Assembly: GCF_024166365.1 (NCBI RefSeq)
Contig: NC_064831.1
Location: 54,313,768-54,377,767, forward strand
Direction of reading: 5' to 3'
Length of the DNA: 64,000 bases
Source: Elephas maximus indicus
Lineage: Eukaryota > Chordata > Mammalia > Proboscidea > Elephantidae
Position 1 is the first letter of the stretch; each line of letters opens with the position of its first letter. Of the stretch, positions 1 to 11,400 are shown one piece after another. The notes under the pieces were generated by a model that ran no database searches, was not told the DNA's origin, and saw only the letters and a list, made by a program, of their open reading frames with translations. The position numbers and the translations under genes are program-made.

Positions 1-44
1 TACGAAAGTCTAAAGAGTTAAAAAGAATTATGATATATTTATAT

Positions 45-200
45 GGAGCCCTGGTGGTGTACTGGTTAAGAGCTTGTCTTCTAACCAAAAGGCTGGCAGT
101 TCAAATCCACCAGCTGCTCCTTGGAAACCGTAGGGACAGTTCTACTCCATCCTATAGAGTCGCTATGAGTCAGGAATGACTCAATGGCAACAGATTTGGT
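45..200 (+). mobile_element. AfroSINE
   Basis: tRNA-derived head GGAGCCCTGGTGGTGTACTG with B-box-like GGCAGTTCAAATCC and tail TCGCTATGAGTCAGGAATGA. Confidence 0.9.
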
Positions 201-540
201 ATACGATTAGTATGTAACCTATATGACTATGTAATTAAAGGATAATATTTAATGAGAAATAAAAACCATTCTTCATATATTTCATTCATTCTAGTAATTA
301 ATCCTTACAACAGAAATCACAGCAATAGTGGGAACAATAGTAAAACACTGACCTGAGCTGTAGCAGATGCATAGACCACTCAACTATTTCACATGCCTGA
401 GAACTGGCCCTTAAAATAACTCTAATTTAGACCGCTAGTTTGGGGACAATTTCTGTTTCACACTTTTTTTTGGTGGGGGGGGCGCAATTTCAGACTTAGA
501 GAAAAGTTGCCGGTAAAAAAAAAAATTCCCAAAGATTCTT

Positions 541-1620
541 CAAAGGTTAACATTTTATTACATTTGCTTTATTTGTCTTTCTCTATATACAGTCATTTCT
601 TTTTTCTGAACCATTTAAGAGTTTACCCCTAAATACTTCAGTGTACTCCTAAAACCAAAAAATTCTCTTACATAACCACAGTATTAACAAAATCAAAAAA
701 ATTAATATCAATAATACTACTACATCTTCCAATAATGTCTTTTTAGAGCAAAAGAAAATCCAAGATCATATGCTACATTTAGTGGTCATCTTTCTTTGTT
801 GTTTGTTATCCAGTTGATTCCAACGCATAATGGCCATACAGGACAGAGCAGAACTGCCCCATAGGGTTTCCTAGGCTGTAATCTTTACAGGAGCAGATTG
901 CCAGGTCTTTTCTCCCACAAAGCCCATGGTTCAAACCACTGATCTTTCGATTAGCTGCCGAGCGCTTAACCATTGTGCCACCAGGGCCTTGTCAATGTTT
1001 TTTTAGTCTCCTTTAATCTGGAAAAGTTTCTGAATCTTTCTTACTATGTCATACCACTAATATTTTTACGAGTAGAGACCAGTGGTTTTCTTGACTATCC
1101 TCCAACTTGGGTTTACCTGATACTGCCTCATAATTAGGTTCAGATTATACGTTTTTTATCAGAATGCCAAGAAGTGATGCTGAGTTCTTCTGAAGGCATC
1201 ACATCAGAATGTAGAATGTTGTCAATTCACCTCATTGGTGGCACTTGTTAACTCTGATCATTCAGTTACGGTGGTGTCTGGCAGGTTTCTCCACTTTAAA
1301 GTTACTATTTTACCCTTAGGAGTCAGTAAGTATCTCGTGGTGAGAAACTCTGAGGCTATGTAAATACTGTCACTGCACCTCCACCCACTGTGACGGGCTG
1401 CCAAATGGTGCTTTTCCAATTCCATCATTCCTTCTGCATTTATTAGCTGGACTTCAGCTAAGAGAGCTTTCCAACAGCATTTATCTATTCATTTATATTA
1501 ACGTGGGCTCAGGGACTCTCTATTCAGTAACTGTGACTTTTGATACCTCCCCATCATTCTTTGGCCACTTACTATTTGCACAAGATGTTCCAGAATCATT
1601 GATATTTTATAAAACAATAA
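541..1620. mobile_element. Old L1-like interspersed repeat, split by a SINE
   Basis: Shares CCCCTAAATACTTCAGTGT, GGTGGTGTCTGGCAGGTTTC and ATTCCATCATTCCTTCTGC with a very common old mammalian repeat; the copy at 53150-54150 belongs to the same family. The exact family name is not certain. Confidence 0.6.
805..990 (-). mobile_element. AfroSINE
   Basis: Antisense copy of the longer type, with the internal CTGTAATCTTTACAGGAGCA segment, ending at the reversed head CACCAGGGCC. It sits inside the old L1-like sequence 541-1620. Confidence 0.88.
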
Positions 1621-1924
1621 AATACATACGTATGCATACACCCACACATATGTATCATAAATACACATATAACCACCACATACATGTCTATTTCTGTTCC
1701 TATCCTACGTCTTCTTCTATGTCTAGATGTCTACATATATTAACCCCATGAGTTCACACTGGTATCTTCACTTCCAATCCAGCACCACTGGGTTCATTTG
1801 ATCCTCCCCTTTTCCATATTTGTAACTCCATTCTCTAACAGGAGAAACCTGGCTCCCACCAATTGTAATATATTTATTTATTTGCTCAATCCTAGAATGT
1901 ACAGAAAGTAGTTTGGGATTGCTG

Positions 1925-2084
1925 ACCTCTGTGAAATAGAAACCGATTAATTATAGTTCCGTATTTGCTTAGAGGTTTTGTTTTTTGTCTTTAGCCTGAG
2001 GGAACCTCTGTGAAAAAGAAACCTATTAATTATAGTTCAATATTTGCTTAGAGGTTTTGTTTTGTTTTTTGTCTTTAGCCTGAG
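1925..2084. repeat. Tandem duplication, about 79 bp x 2
   Basis: Each unit begins ACCTCTGTGAAA and contains TTAATTATAGTTC and TTTGCTTAGAGGTTTTGTTT. Confidence 0.9.
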
Positions 2085-2327
2085 AAAAAATAATTGAAAC
2101 ACACATTTTAACATACTAGGAAGCACCTAAAATCTTCACTCTCTAGGGCCCTTATGTCAAACATTTACATTAATGATTCCCAAATGCCAATCTTGGCGCT
2201 GGTACAGGACTGGTCATTCATAAAAATCAACTGGGGAGTTTTGTTTGTTTTTGTTTTTAATACAGAATCCTAGGTCTGAGACTTCTTCCATACCTTATGG
2301 GATAACTAGTACTGGACATGCCCACTG

Positions 2328-3344
2328 ACCATAAACAACCATAAACCAGACAAAATATATGAAGCAACTGTTTTCAGACATTGGACCCAGGGCAACACAG
2401 GGCATGATCCCTAGGAAAGAAAAACACGCAAAGCAAGCCCCATGATCTCCTTGGCTTCATGCCTGTGGTGCCTTCTGGACTGCAGCACAGGATGGGAGAG
2501 CCCAAGCTGTCTTGCAGAACTGAGGAGGCAGAGCTCAGAGTTACAGGCTGCTGAAGTGGCTAAAATTTTTCTCTGTACAACTCCCAAAGACGAGAGAGTT
2601 GTACAGAGAAAAGGCCCCAGGAATCCGCATAGGCATCTTTGCTAAATACTGAACTGCACATGTACAGGGTGAGACTGTGAGGCCCGACCAGAGAACAATT
2701 ATTCATTCAGGAGCTACGTGCTCAGTGGCTCTTCTGGAGGTCACACAGTACTGGCAAAGAAGATTGTGATGAGCTAGAATGTAAGAGAGATCTCATCACA
2801 CACCCCAGGCATTCAAATGAGATCCCTGAAGGCCACACTTGAGGTACAGGTCTCTTATCCCTAAAATAAAGGCTGCAGTAGACTCCCTTCAAGATGATCT
2901 GCCAATAAATTCATTGCCTAAACAAAACTCAACATTACTTAAAGGGAGACAACACAATCTAGACCATAAGCAGTATAGCATCCATAATATCCAAAACACA
3001 AAAAGTTATCACTGATGTGAAGCAGCAGAAAAATGTCACCCATATCCAGGGTAGAAATCAGTCAACAGAAATAAACCCTGAGGTGACAGAGGTTAGAATT
3101 AGCAGACAAGGACTTTATATCAGCTTTAATAAATATGTTTAAAGACTTAAAGGCTCCCCCACCAAAACCATAAACAACCATAAACCAGACAAGATATATG
3201 AAGCAACTGTTTTCAGACACTGGACCCAAGGCAACACAGGGCTTGATCCCTCCGAGAAGGAAAACACGCAAAGCAAGCCCCATGATCTCCTTGGCTTCAT
3301 GCCTGTGGTACCTTCCGGACTGCAGCACAGGATGGGGGAGCCCA
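2328..3344. repeat. 177-bp direct duplication (2328-2504 and 3167-3344)
   Basis: Both copies run from ACCATAAACAACCATAAACC through TGATCTCCTTGGCTTCATGC to GAGCCCA, with about 13 differences. The second copy is cut by a SINE. The sequence resembles an L1 5' region, so they may be two LINE pieces rather than a segmental copy. Confidence 0.85.
2567..2612. repeat. Perfect 17-bp inverted repeat, 12-nt loop
   Basis: TTTTCTCTGTACAACTC (2567-2583) and GAGTTGTACAGAGAAAA (2596-2612) are exact reverse complements. Confidence 0.95.
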
Positions 3345-3536
3345 CTGCCATAGAGTCAATTCTGACTCATAGCAGCCCTGCAGGACAGAGGGGAACTGCC
3401 CCATAGCGTTTCCAAGGCTATAATCTTTACAGAACCAGACCGCCACATCTTTCTCCTGAGGTGTGGCTGGTGGGTTCAAACCACTTACCTTTCAGTTAGC
3501 AGCCAAGTGCTTAACCACTGCACCACCAGGGCTCCT
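3343..3536 (-). mobile_element. AfroSINE
   Basis: Antisense long-type copy (AGTCAATTCTGACTCATAGC to CACCACCAGGGCTCC). It cuts off the second copy of the 177-bp duplication at 3344. Confidence 0.9.
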
Positions 3537-4093
3537 TAAAGGCTGTCCAGCTCTACTGAATTAGGTCTTGTGAAAGGCTCCAGGAATCTGTATTAAAAAG
3601 GTCCCCAGGTGATGGCAACATGGAACCAGATTTGGAAACTACTGATACCCATTAGGAACCAATGTTGCCACTTGGTAGCACCTCTGATGGGGCCATACAT
3701 AAACAAAGAGTGGGTAGAAACTAAAGAGAGCGTACAGCTCTATAAACCAAACACACACACACAGAGCCTGACAACTTTCCCGTTCCCACGAGGCTCTGCA
3801 GAACTACTTGTACTTTGTTTCTGTGACATTCCCTTATCTTTCCAATATAACCCCTTTCTACATTTTTCCTTTTTCAATCCTTTTTTAAATTTATTTTTCA
3901 AAAGGTAATATATTCCCATGATTCAAAAATTTTTAAATACAAATGTGTATTTTTGCCTTTTTTTACACAGATGGTAGCAATACTATACTTGCTTTTACCA
4001 CTTAACAGTATGTCATAGAGATCTTTCTATATCAACACATGGAAAGTTTTTTCATTCTTTCTCATAGCAGCATACGATTCCATTGTTTATGTT

Positions 4094-4298
4094 AAAAAAA
4101 AAAATCATTGCTGTTGAGTCAATTCTGACTCATAGCGACCCTACAGGCAGAGTAGAACTGCCCATAGGGTTTCCAAGGCTGTAAATCTTTATAGAAGCAG
4201 ACTGCCACATCTTTCTCCCACAGAGTGGCTGGCAGGTTCAAACAACCAACCTTTTAGTTAGCGGACAAGCGCTTATCCATTGTGCCACCAGGGCTCCC
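4094..4298 (-). mobile_element. AfroSINE
   Basis: Antisense long-type copy inserted in an old L1-like fragment; CCATTGTTTAT before and CTATTGTTTAT after form the target duplication. Confidence 0.9.
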
Positions 4299-4659
4299 TA
4301 TTGTTTATATACACCATCATTTATTTAATCAGTCCCCTTCTGATGGACATCTCGTTTGAAATAAACTCCCTTTTCACTATATATAATAAAGTACATGTTC
4401 AAAGATACCTATTGTCTATCTTACTGCTAACTACTCCAAAACACTAGAAATGTATTCCCTCGAGTAGCAAACTGCCTCACAAGTGCCCTCCCACTTGGGC
4501 TTTTGTCCACACTACATAGAAGCCAACACAGTAGCTTAAAACAGAAGGTGGTGAAGGCAACAGTCCTAGTCTGACAGTGCCCTCTCCAGCCTCCACAACT
4601 GAAGAGAGAGGCCGACTCCATCGTCTGTGGGAATGTGCACATCAAACAAGGATCATGGT

Positions 4660-4850
4660 ATATCAAAAGGAGAAATAGGTTTGGGGTCAAGGTCTTGGGT
4701 TTGAGCCCCAGCTCCACCATTTCCTGGCTAGACGATCCTGAGCAAGTCACTTAAACTGCCTCAGGTTCCTCATCTTAAGATGAAGATAATATTTTAACTC
4801 CCTCGCAGGCTAACTGTGAGGATTACAGAAGATGAACGTATGCAAACCAT
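4660..4850 (+). mobile_element. MIR
   Basis: GGTTTGAGCCCCAGCTCCAC and CAAGTCACTTAAACTGCCTC with GTGAGGATTACAG, the MIR core and tail. Confidence 0.8.
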
Positions 4851-4899
4851 AAAGTGTGACACATGGTATAAACTCTTATTTTGTGTCAGTATTAGCAAA

Positions 4900-5250
4900 A
4901 ATAATTTAGAATTAAGCCATCTATACACCTGGAGACCACCTTTCATCCAAACCACAGACAGGCCTATAAAATAAACAATGATACCCGAGAGGAATGTGCT
5001 CCTTAGGACAATCAATTATACGAGATCAAAAGGACAACATCTGCCCAAAAGCAAAGATGAGAAGGTAGGAAGGGGTAGAAAATCAGGATGAAAGGAAATG
5101 GGAACCTAGGACAGAAATGGGGAGAATGCTGACATACTACTGCAGGGGATGAAAACAAGGTTACAGAACACTTTATGTACAAACTATCGCATGGGAAAAT
5201 AATTTGCTCTGTAAACTCTGACCTAATGCACAATCAAAAAAAAAAAAAGA
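4900..5250 (+). mobile_element. L1 3' end fragment
   Basis: Shares AATAAACAATGATACC...CAATTATACGAGATCAAAAGG-type words with the L1 tail at 8100-8200 and ends in an A-run at about 5236-5250, only about 65 bp from CIAO2A exon 2. Confidence 0.75.
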
Positions 5251-5313
5251 TTTAACCATAAAAAATTATATATATATACATATAAAATAAAAAATATATG
5301 TACATAATCTCAC

Positions 5314-5478
5314 CAATAAGAGTTGCTAAGGAGCAATGAGGTACTGTTGGCGTGAACCTGATAATAACCAGATAGTCGTCTTCATTTATCTCCTGAACCT
5401 CCACACAACTTTCCGTTACCACCTCCAGTTCTTCTAAAGTATTGGGCTTCTCTGGGTCTCGGATATTTCGAATCAAAT
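5314..5478 (-). CDS. CIAO2A: CIAO2A coding exon 2 (residues 42-96)
   Basis: On the minus strand the acceptor is TGCTTTTTTAG and the donor is G/GTGAGA. It encodes [20 protein letters not shown], an [20 protein letters not shown] stretch and [13 protein letters not shown]. This is the core of the MIP18/DUF59 fold, with the DPE motif and the conserved HC pair. Confidence 0.97.
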
Positions 5479-8400
5479 CTAAAAAAGCATCAAAGACAGT
5501 GTTACATTAAAAAAAAGTATATTCCAAATAAGCTTGATTTTGCCAATCCTAATCCAAACACTGACTTCTTTTTGTTTAAGCAAAAAGTACAACAGTGCCC
5601 CAAGTTTCCAACAGAAATCTGCACTACTAATTTCCTTTGGAGGAAACTGTTTTCTCGGGTTATTATTAGACCACATTCAGTTTCTTGGATCCAACACTTT
5701 AGGAGTGTCCCATTTCCAGTCTGGATATATGAAGGCTCAACAAGGTAGTGGGGGTAGGTATTGTGCCAATTTCAGGTGGGCATGCTCACCTCATTCAAAT
5801 GCAAAGGGAAAGGTAGGGAGCAGCCACTGATAAGAGAAGATTCTAAACTCACTTACTGAATATTTAAATATTTACTGAAATGTTATTATGCAGACAATTC
5901 TGCTAGGCACTACTGTGGCGGAGAAATTAAGGTTTAGGGAAACTCGGTGTAGCACAATGGTTAGAGGATGTACTCTGAAGACCGACAGACGGATATTCAG
6001 ATTCGGCCACTTACTGGCTTTATGACCATGGACAAGTTAGTTCATCTCTCTAAACCTCAGTTTCCTCATTTATAAAATAAAGACAAAAATTTACGTCAAA
6101 GTTGTAAATATTAAACAATACATTTAAAGTGTACAGAGCCACACACTTGAAAATATTATCAATTACTATTAAATAGTTAAAAATCAAGATAGAATACGAT
6201 AAGAATGAAAAAAGTGTCAAAGAAGCTCAAGAGGATGAGTTAACTTTAGCTTAGAAGAATGTGGTATCAAGCCGTATGGAAGTGAAATCTGAATTAAGCC
6301 TTCAAAAATGGGTAACACTTCAATGTCTGGTATTTAAGGTGAAGAAAAGTAAAGAACAAATAGTCTGCCTGGAAGCCAGCACAAGTGAAGGGGAGTAGTA
6401 GGATACACGGTTTGGGCCAGACCACCAAGAGTCTTTTACAACAGGCTACAGGCAACGCCAGGCTGTCATGAAGTTGTGAGCAAGGGAGTGCTATGAACAG
6501 CACTGTGCTGTGACATGGACAGCACCCGATTGGCTGGTAACTCATCCACCAATGCAGACTCTGAACTAAAGAGAAAAGCCAGGAATACCAGCTGAAAAAA
6601 CAAACCAAAAAACACACTGCTCTCGAGTCGATTCCTACTCATAGCGACCCTATAGGACAGAGTAGAACTGCCCCACAGAGTTTCCAAGGAGCACCTGGTG
6701 GATTCAAACTGCCGACCTTTTGGTTAGCAGCCATAGCACTTAACCACTACGCCACTAGGCTTTCCACCAGCTGAAAAGATGGGCCTAAAATAAACACAAG
6801 ACAATTGTAATAAAGAGGAGGGAACAGATAAAGAAGTAATTTCAAAGGCAGAATCAACTAAATTTGGTAACTATTTGGGTGCAGAAGACAAGGAAAGAAA
6901 AAAAATGGCTCAGATTTCAAGTCTAAGTGTCTCGGAGAACGGTGCTAGAATAAAGAGAAATAGAGAACCCAGGAAAAAATTCATGTGGGGGCTGGAGTAA
7001 ATGAGTTCAATTCCATACATAATGATTTTCAGGTACTTAAGGGGCAATCTGGAGCACTTGGAAACCCTGGTGGCGTACTGCTTAAGTGATACGGCTGCTA
7101 ACCAAAGGGTCAGCAGTTCGAATCCACCAGGCACTCCTTGGAAACTCTATGGGGCAGCTCTACTCTGTCCTATAGAAGGGTCGCTATGAGTCGGAATCGA
7201 CGGCACTGGGTTTGGTTTTTTTTTTTGTCTGGAGCACTGGTGGCACAGCAGTTAAGACCTCAGTTGCTTACCAAAAGGTCAGCAGTTCGAATCCACCCAG
7301 CGCTCCTTGGAAACCCTACGGGGCAGTTCTACTCTGTCATATAGGGTCGCTATGAGTCGGAATCAACTCAATGGCAATGGGCTTAGTTTTGGAAGGGGCA
7401 ACCTGGTGGAACCTTCCAGACACTGAACTGTGGCACAGGATTTAACAGAGCACCAAGGCTACAGTAGCTGTCAAACCCATGAGATTCACAAAGGAGAGAG
7501 AACAGTAGTTTTTCAACCTAAACTGAACGTTGGAGTCACCAGGAATGCTTTAAAAAAAAATACTGACATCTAGCAAAACCAAACACCTCGCAGGAATGGT
7601 TTACTGGGTTTGAAGGCTTAGGACCATAGTCTTGTGGAACAACTCAGTCAACCGGCATAACAGTTCATAAAGATAATGTTCTACATCCCAGTTTGCTGAG
7701 TAGTGTCTGGGGTCTTAAAAGCTTGTGAGCGGCCATCTAAGATACAACTACCAGTCTCTACTCATCTGGAACAAAAGAGAATGAAAGAAACCAAAGACTC
7801 AAAGAAGAAACTAGTCCACAGAACTAACCGCTGACATGAACCATGGCCCCATCTAGCCTGAAACCAGAAGAACTAGATGGTGCCTGGCTACCACTACCAA
7901 CTGTTCTGACCAGGGATACAACAGAAGGCCCTGAATAGAAAGGGAGAAAAACACTGTACAAAACTCAAATTCCTAAAAAAAGGCCTGACTTACTAGACCA
8001 ACAGAGACTACAGCGACCTCTGAGACTATCATCCTAAGATATCCTTTGAACTTGGAACTTCTGCAGGTTACCCTTTAGCCAAATAATAAATTGGCTTATT
8101 AAATAAACAATATATCACCTGTGAGTACTGTGCTCCCTTAAATAATCAACTATATGAGGCCAAATGGTCAAAATTTACCCTAAAACAAAGATGAGAAGCT
8201 AAGGAGGAGCAGGAAAGCTAGATTAATGCAAAAAGAATAAACTGAATGGAAATAATGAGAATGTTGACACACTGAAAAACGTGGCCAATGTCACTGAACA
8301 ATCTGCATAAAAACTGTTAAACGGGAACCTAATTTGCCGTGTAAACTTTCACCTAAAACACAGTTTGTTTTTTTTTAAATATTGGTATCTGGGTCCCAGC

Positions 8401-11400
8401 TGCAGAGATTCTGATGTAATTGGTTTGGCGCGTGGCCTCGCATTTAGAGTTTTAAAATCCGCAGGTTATTTCAAGTGCAGGACAGGGTAAGAACCACTGG
8501 TGTAAAGGGAAAGAAACCCAAAGATAAAGCAGTGGGAAATACCTAATTTATGGATGAGTGAAGAAAGAAAAGCAAGAAGTAGAGAAGGGATGAGGGCTAG
8601 TTAACAATATTAAATGTTAGAAAAATTCAGGCTGGCAAGAGCTAGAACAGGTCTTTGATTTGTAGCCTGTAAGAAAGCAGTTTCAGTAAAGAGGTGAAGG
8701 CGGAAGCCAGTTTGCAAGACTGGAAGCAAGATGGAACTAAAAATGCAGTCCTAGGGCCTTGGCAGGGAAGGGCAGAGAAAGGACAGTAGCTTTAAGAGGA
8801 AGCCAGAACAATGACAAAGATAAGGAAACTTGAGTATGTTTTATAGCCTAAGGGGAAGGATCAAATTGAGGAAGAAAACAAAAAAAAAAGGAACCCACTG
8901 GATTTCAACTCGTAGGACCCTGTAGCACACAGTATAACCCCGCAGGGTTTCCAGGGAGTGGCTGGTAGAGCCGAACCCTGACCTTTTGGTTAGCAGCCAA
9001 GCTCTTAACCAGTGTGCCACCAGGGTTCCAAACAGAGAAAGAGGGACTGAAAATGTAATTGAGGGGCAGTGGGAAGGAAGGTAATAAATACACAGAAGAG
9101 AACAGAATCAAGAAAATGGGAAACTGGGTTGACCTGGGAGGGGACAAGATTTCCTTCTTACTCTAAGTTGGAGAAAAAGATGAAGAGAAGGAAAATGATA
9201 CAGAGAAATACTGAGGCAGAAAAGTACAGAAGCAGAGGAAGTTCATATAGGATGGGCTTGATGTTCTCAAGCCTGAGGTTTTGTTCTATTATTTATAGCA
9301 CCCCTCTGATCAGAAATCCGGCTGCGAAAAACAAGTCAATTAAACTGTACCTTCTAACAGCTATCTCCTAAGCTTTTCACTTGCTCATAAGTGAGAATTC
9401 GAAAATGTAGGCAGGGAAAAGGATAAAGCTCTTTCTCAAGGCTGTGACATCACCGGGCTCTGGAAAACAGTTTTTGAAAAGAACCTTTCTGCCCCTCATC
9501 CTATGCCTTCCATATAAGCTCATCTACACAAGCTGTATTATATTCTGCATATGCTACTCAACCCTGAAATTAAATCTCACCCCTTATTAAACTTCTCTAG
9601 TTCGCTAATGATTTGAGAAATTTGGATTTATTTCTTTAGAAAGAAATCAATGTTGCTCTCCTCACATTACTCCCCTGACAAAAATTCTTCTACGGCTCTG
9701 CATTGATATACAATCTTTGTATTTAAAACCCTCCAATATCCAATTCCAGCCTACTCTATGAAACAACCTTCTACCATGCTTCCTCCTTTAATCACAAACT
9801 TACCTTGTAGCTCCAACTACCTGCCATTCTTTAAACATGTTACTTTCCTGTCTCCATTCTTCTGCTCTAGTTTCCTCGACCTGATCCTCTACAGATCCAA
9901 ACCAACCCAAAACCAAACCCATTGCCATTGATTCCTATAGGACAGAGTAGAACTGCCCCATTAAGTTTCCAAAGCTGTAACCTTTATGGAAGCAGACTGC
10001 CACGTCTTTCTCTCACAGAACGGCTGGTGGGTTCGAATGCCCTGTCAGCAGCCAAGCTGCTTAACCATTGTGCCACCGGGTCTCCTTTCTATACATCCCA
10101 GGCCCTACTTACTCTTCAAGACTCGACTCAAGTGACTCTGCTCCTTAAAGCTTTTCCAGATCTCCCCTCCCTCATCAGAAATTAGTGTCTCTCTTTCCTC
10201 AGAATTTCTGTTAACTCTTATTGAGGCCCATAGCCTTCTACTACATACTATAGATATTTTTACATGTATAGGTTTCCCTCAGTGTAGTAAGCTGGTGTGC
10301 AAATCATCTCTTCCAAAGTTGCATCCCAATGCCCTTAGATCTGTGGTCAACAGAGGTGTGGCAGGACAGGAATGTGCCCAAGTACTTCACAGACCTCATT
10401 CCACTCATAATTATCTGGCTCAGTTTGCTTAGGAGCTCTGGTGGCGCAGTAGTTAAGAGGTCAGGCTGCTAACCAAAAGGTTGGCAGTTCGAATCTACCA
10501 AGCTGCTCCTTGGAAACCCTATGGGGCGGTTCTACTCTGTCCTATAGGATTGCTATGAATCAGAATCAACTCGCCGGCAATGGGTTTGGTTTGGTAAGGT
10601 TGCTTAGGGAGTCCCTGGGTGGCATAAACGGTTAAGCACTGGTCATCAGTTAAAACCCACCCACAGGTTCCTTGGAATAAAGCCCTGGAGATCTGCTTCC
10701 GAAGGGTCATAGCCTTAACCCTCTGGATCATAGTTCTACTTGCAACATATGGTCACAGCCTTGAAAACCCTACGGAGCTCAGTTCTACTCTGCAATACTT
10801 GATGTTGCAATGAGTTAGAATCCACTGGACAGTAACTGGTTTGGTTTGGGTTTGATTAAGTAAGACCTGCCTCGAACTAATTAGCTCCAAAAGCTTTCCC
10901 CATCCCCAACTTTCTTCTGTAATGCTTACCTGAATTATATTTGTATTCTCATGGTTAGATCTTGCACCTGCGGGCAGCAGGAATCTCGGAACATTAGATC
11001 CAATCTTTTTAGTTTTCAAAAACAACACCACATAATTCCAAAAAAGGAGAGTCATGAGGCAACTGAGAAGTGATAGAAAGTGCACTAAGTTTGGGATCAG
11101 AAAACATGGGCTTTAGGTTTGGGCTCTGATCCTTACCCTCTGTGTGACCTCTAAACCACCACTGCCGTCGAGTTGATTCCGATTCTGTGTGACCTCTACC
11201 TAGGTGTTTAAGCATTTTATGCCTTAGTTCCCTCATCTGTACAATGAAGATGGCCTCAAGTGTTAAATTAAGAAAAGGTTTAAAACATACGTTAAAAAAA
11301 TACAGATATATACACACACACATACAGTACTCCAGGTTTCAGGGCTGTATTAAAGAAACTGTAAGCGTGAGGCCCAGATATGAGAAACTATCTCGTCCTC

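Larger units (their letters stand above)
1..5313 (-). other. CIAO2A: CIAO2A intron 2, left part (no exon seen)
   Basis: Contains AfroSINEs (45-200, 805-990, 3343-3536, 4094-4298), an old L1-like segment (541-1620 around a SINE), a 79-bp tandem duplication (1925-2084), a 177-bp dispersed duplication (2328-2504 and 3167-3344), a strong hairpin (2567-2612), an old L1-like piece around 3890-4380, a MIR (about 4660-4850) and an L1 3' end (about 4900-5250). CIAO2A exons 3 onward were not found here. Confidence 0.8.

Noticed and set aside
1-5313. CIAO2A exons 3-5
   Set aside because: Searched on the minus strand for the segments following ATLIG and for the C-terminal EPD end; nothing matching was found.
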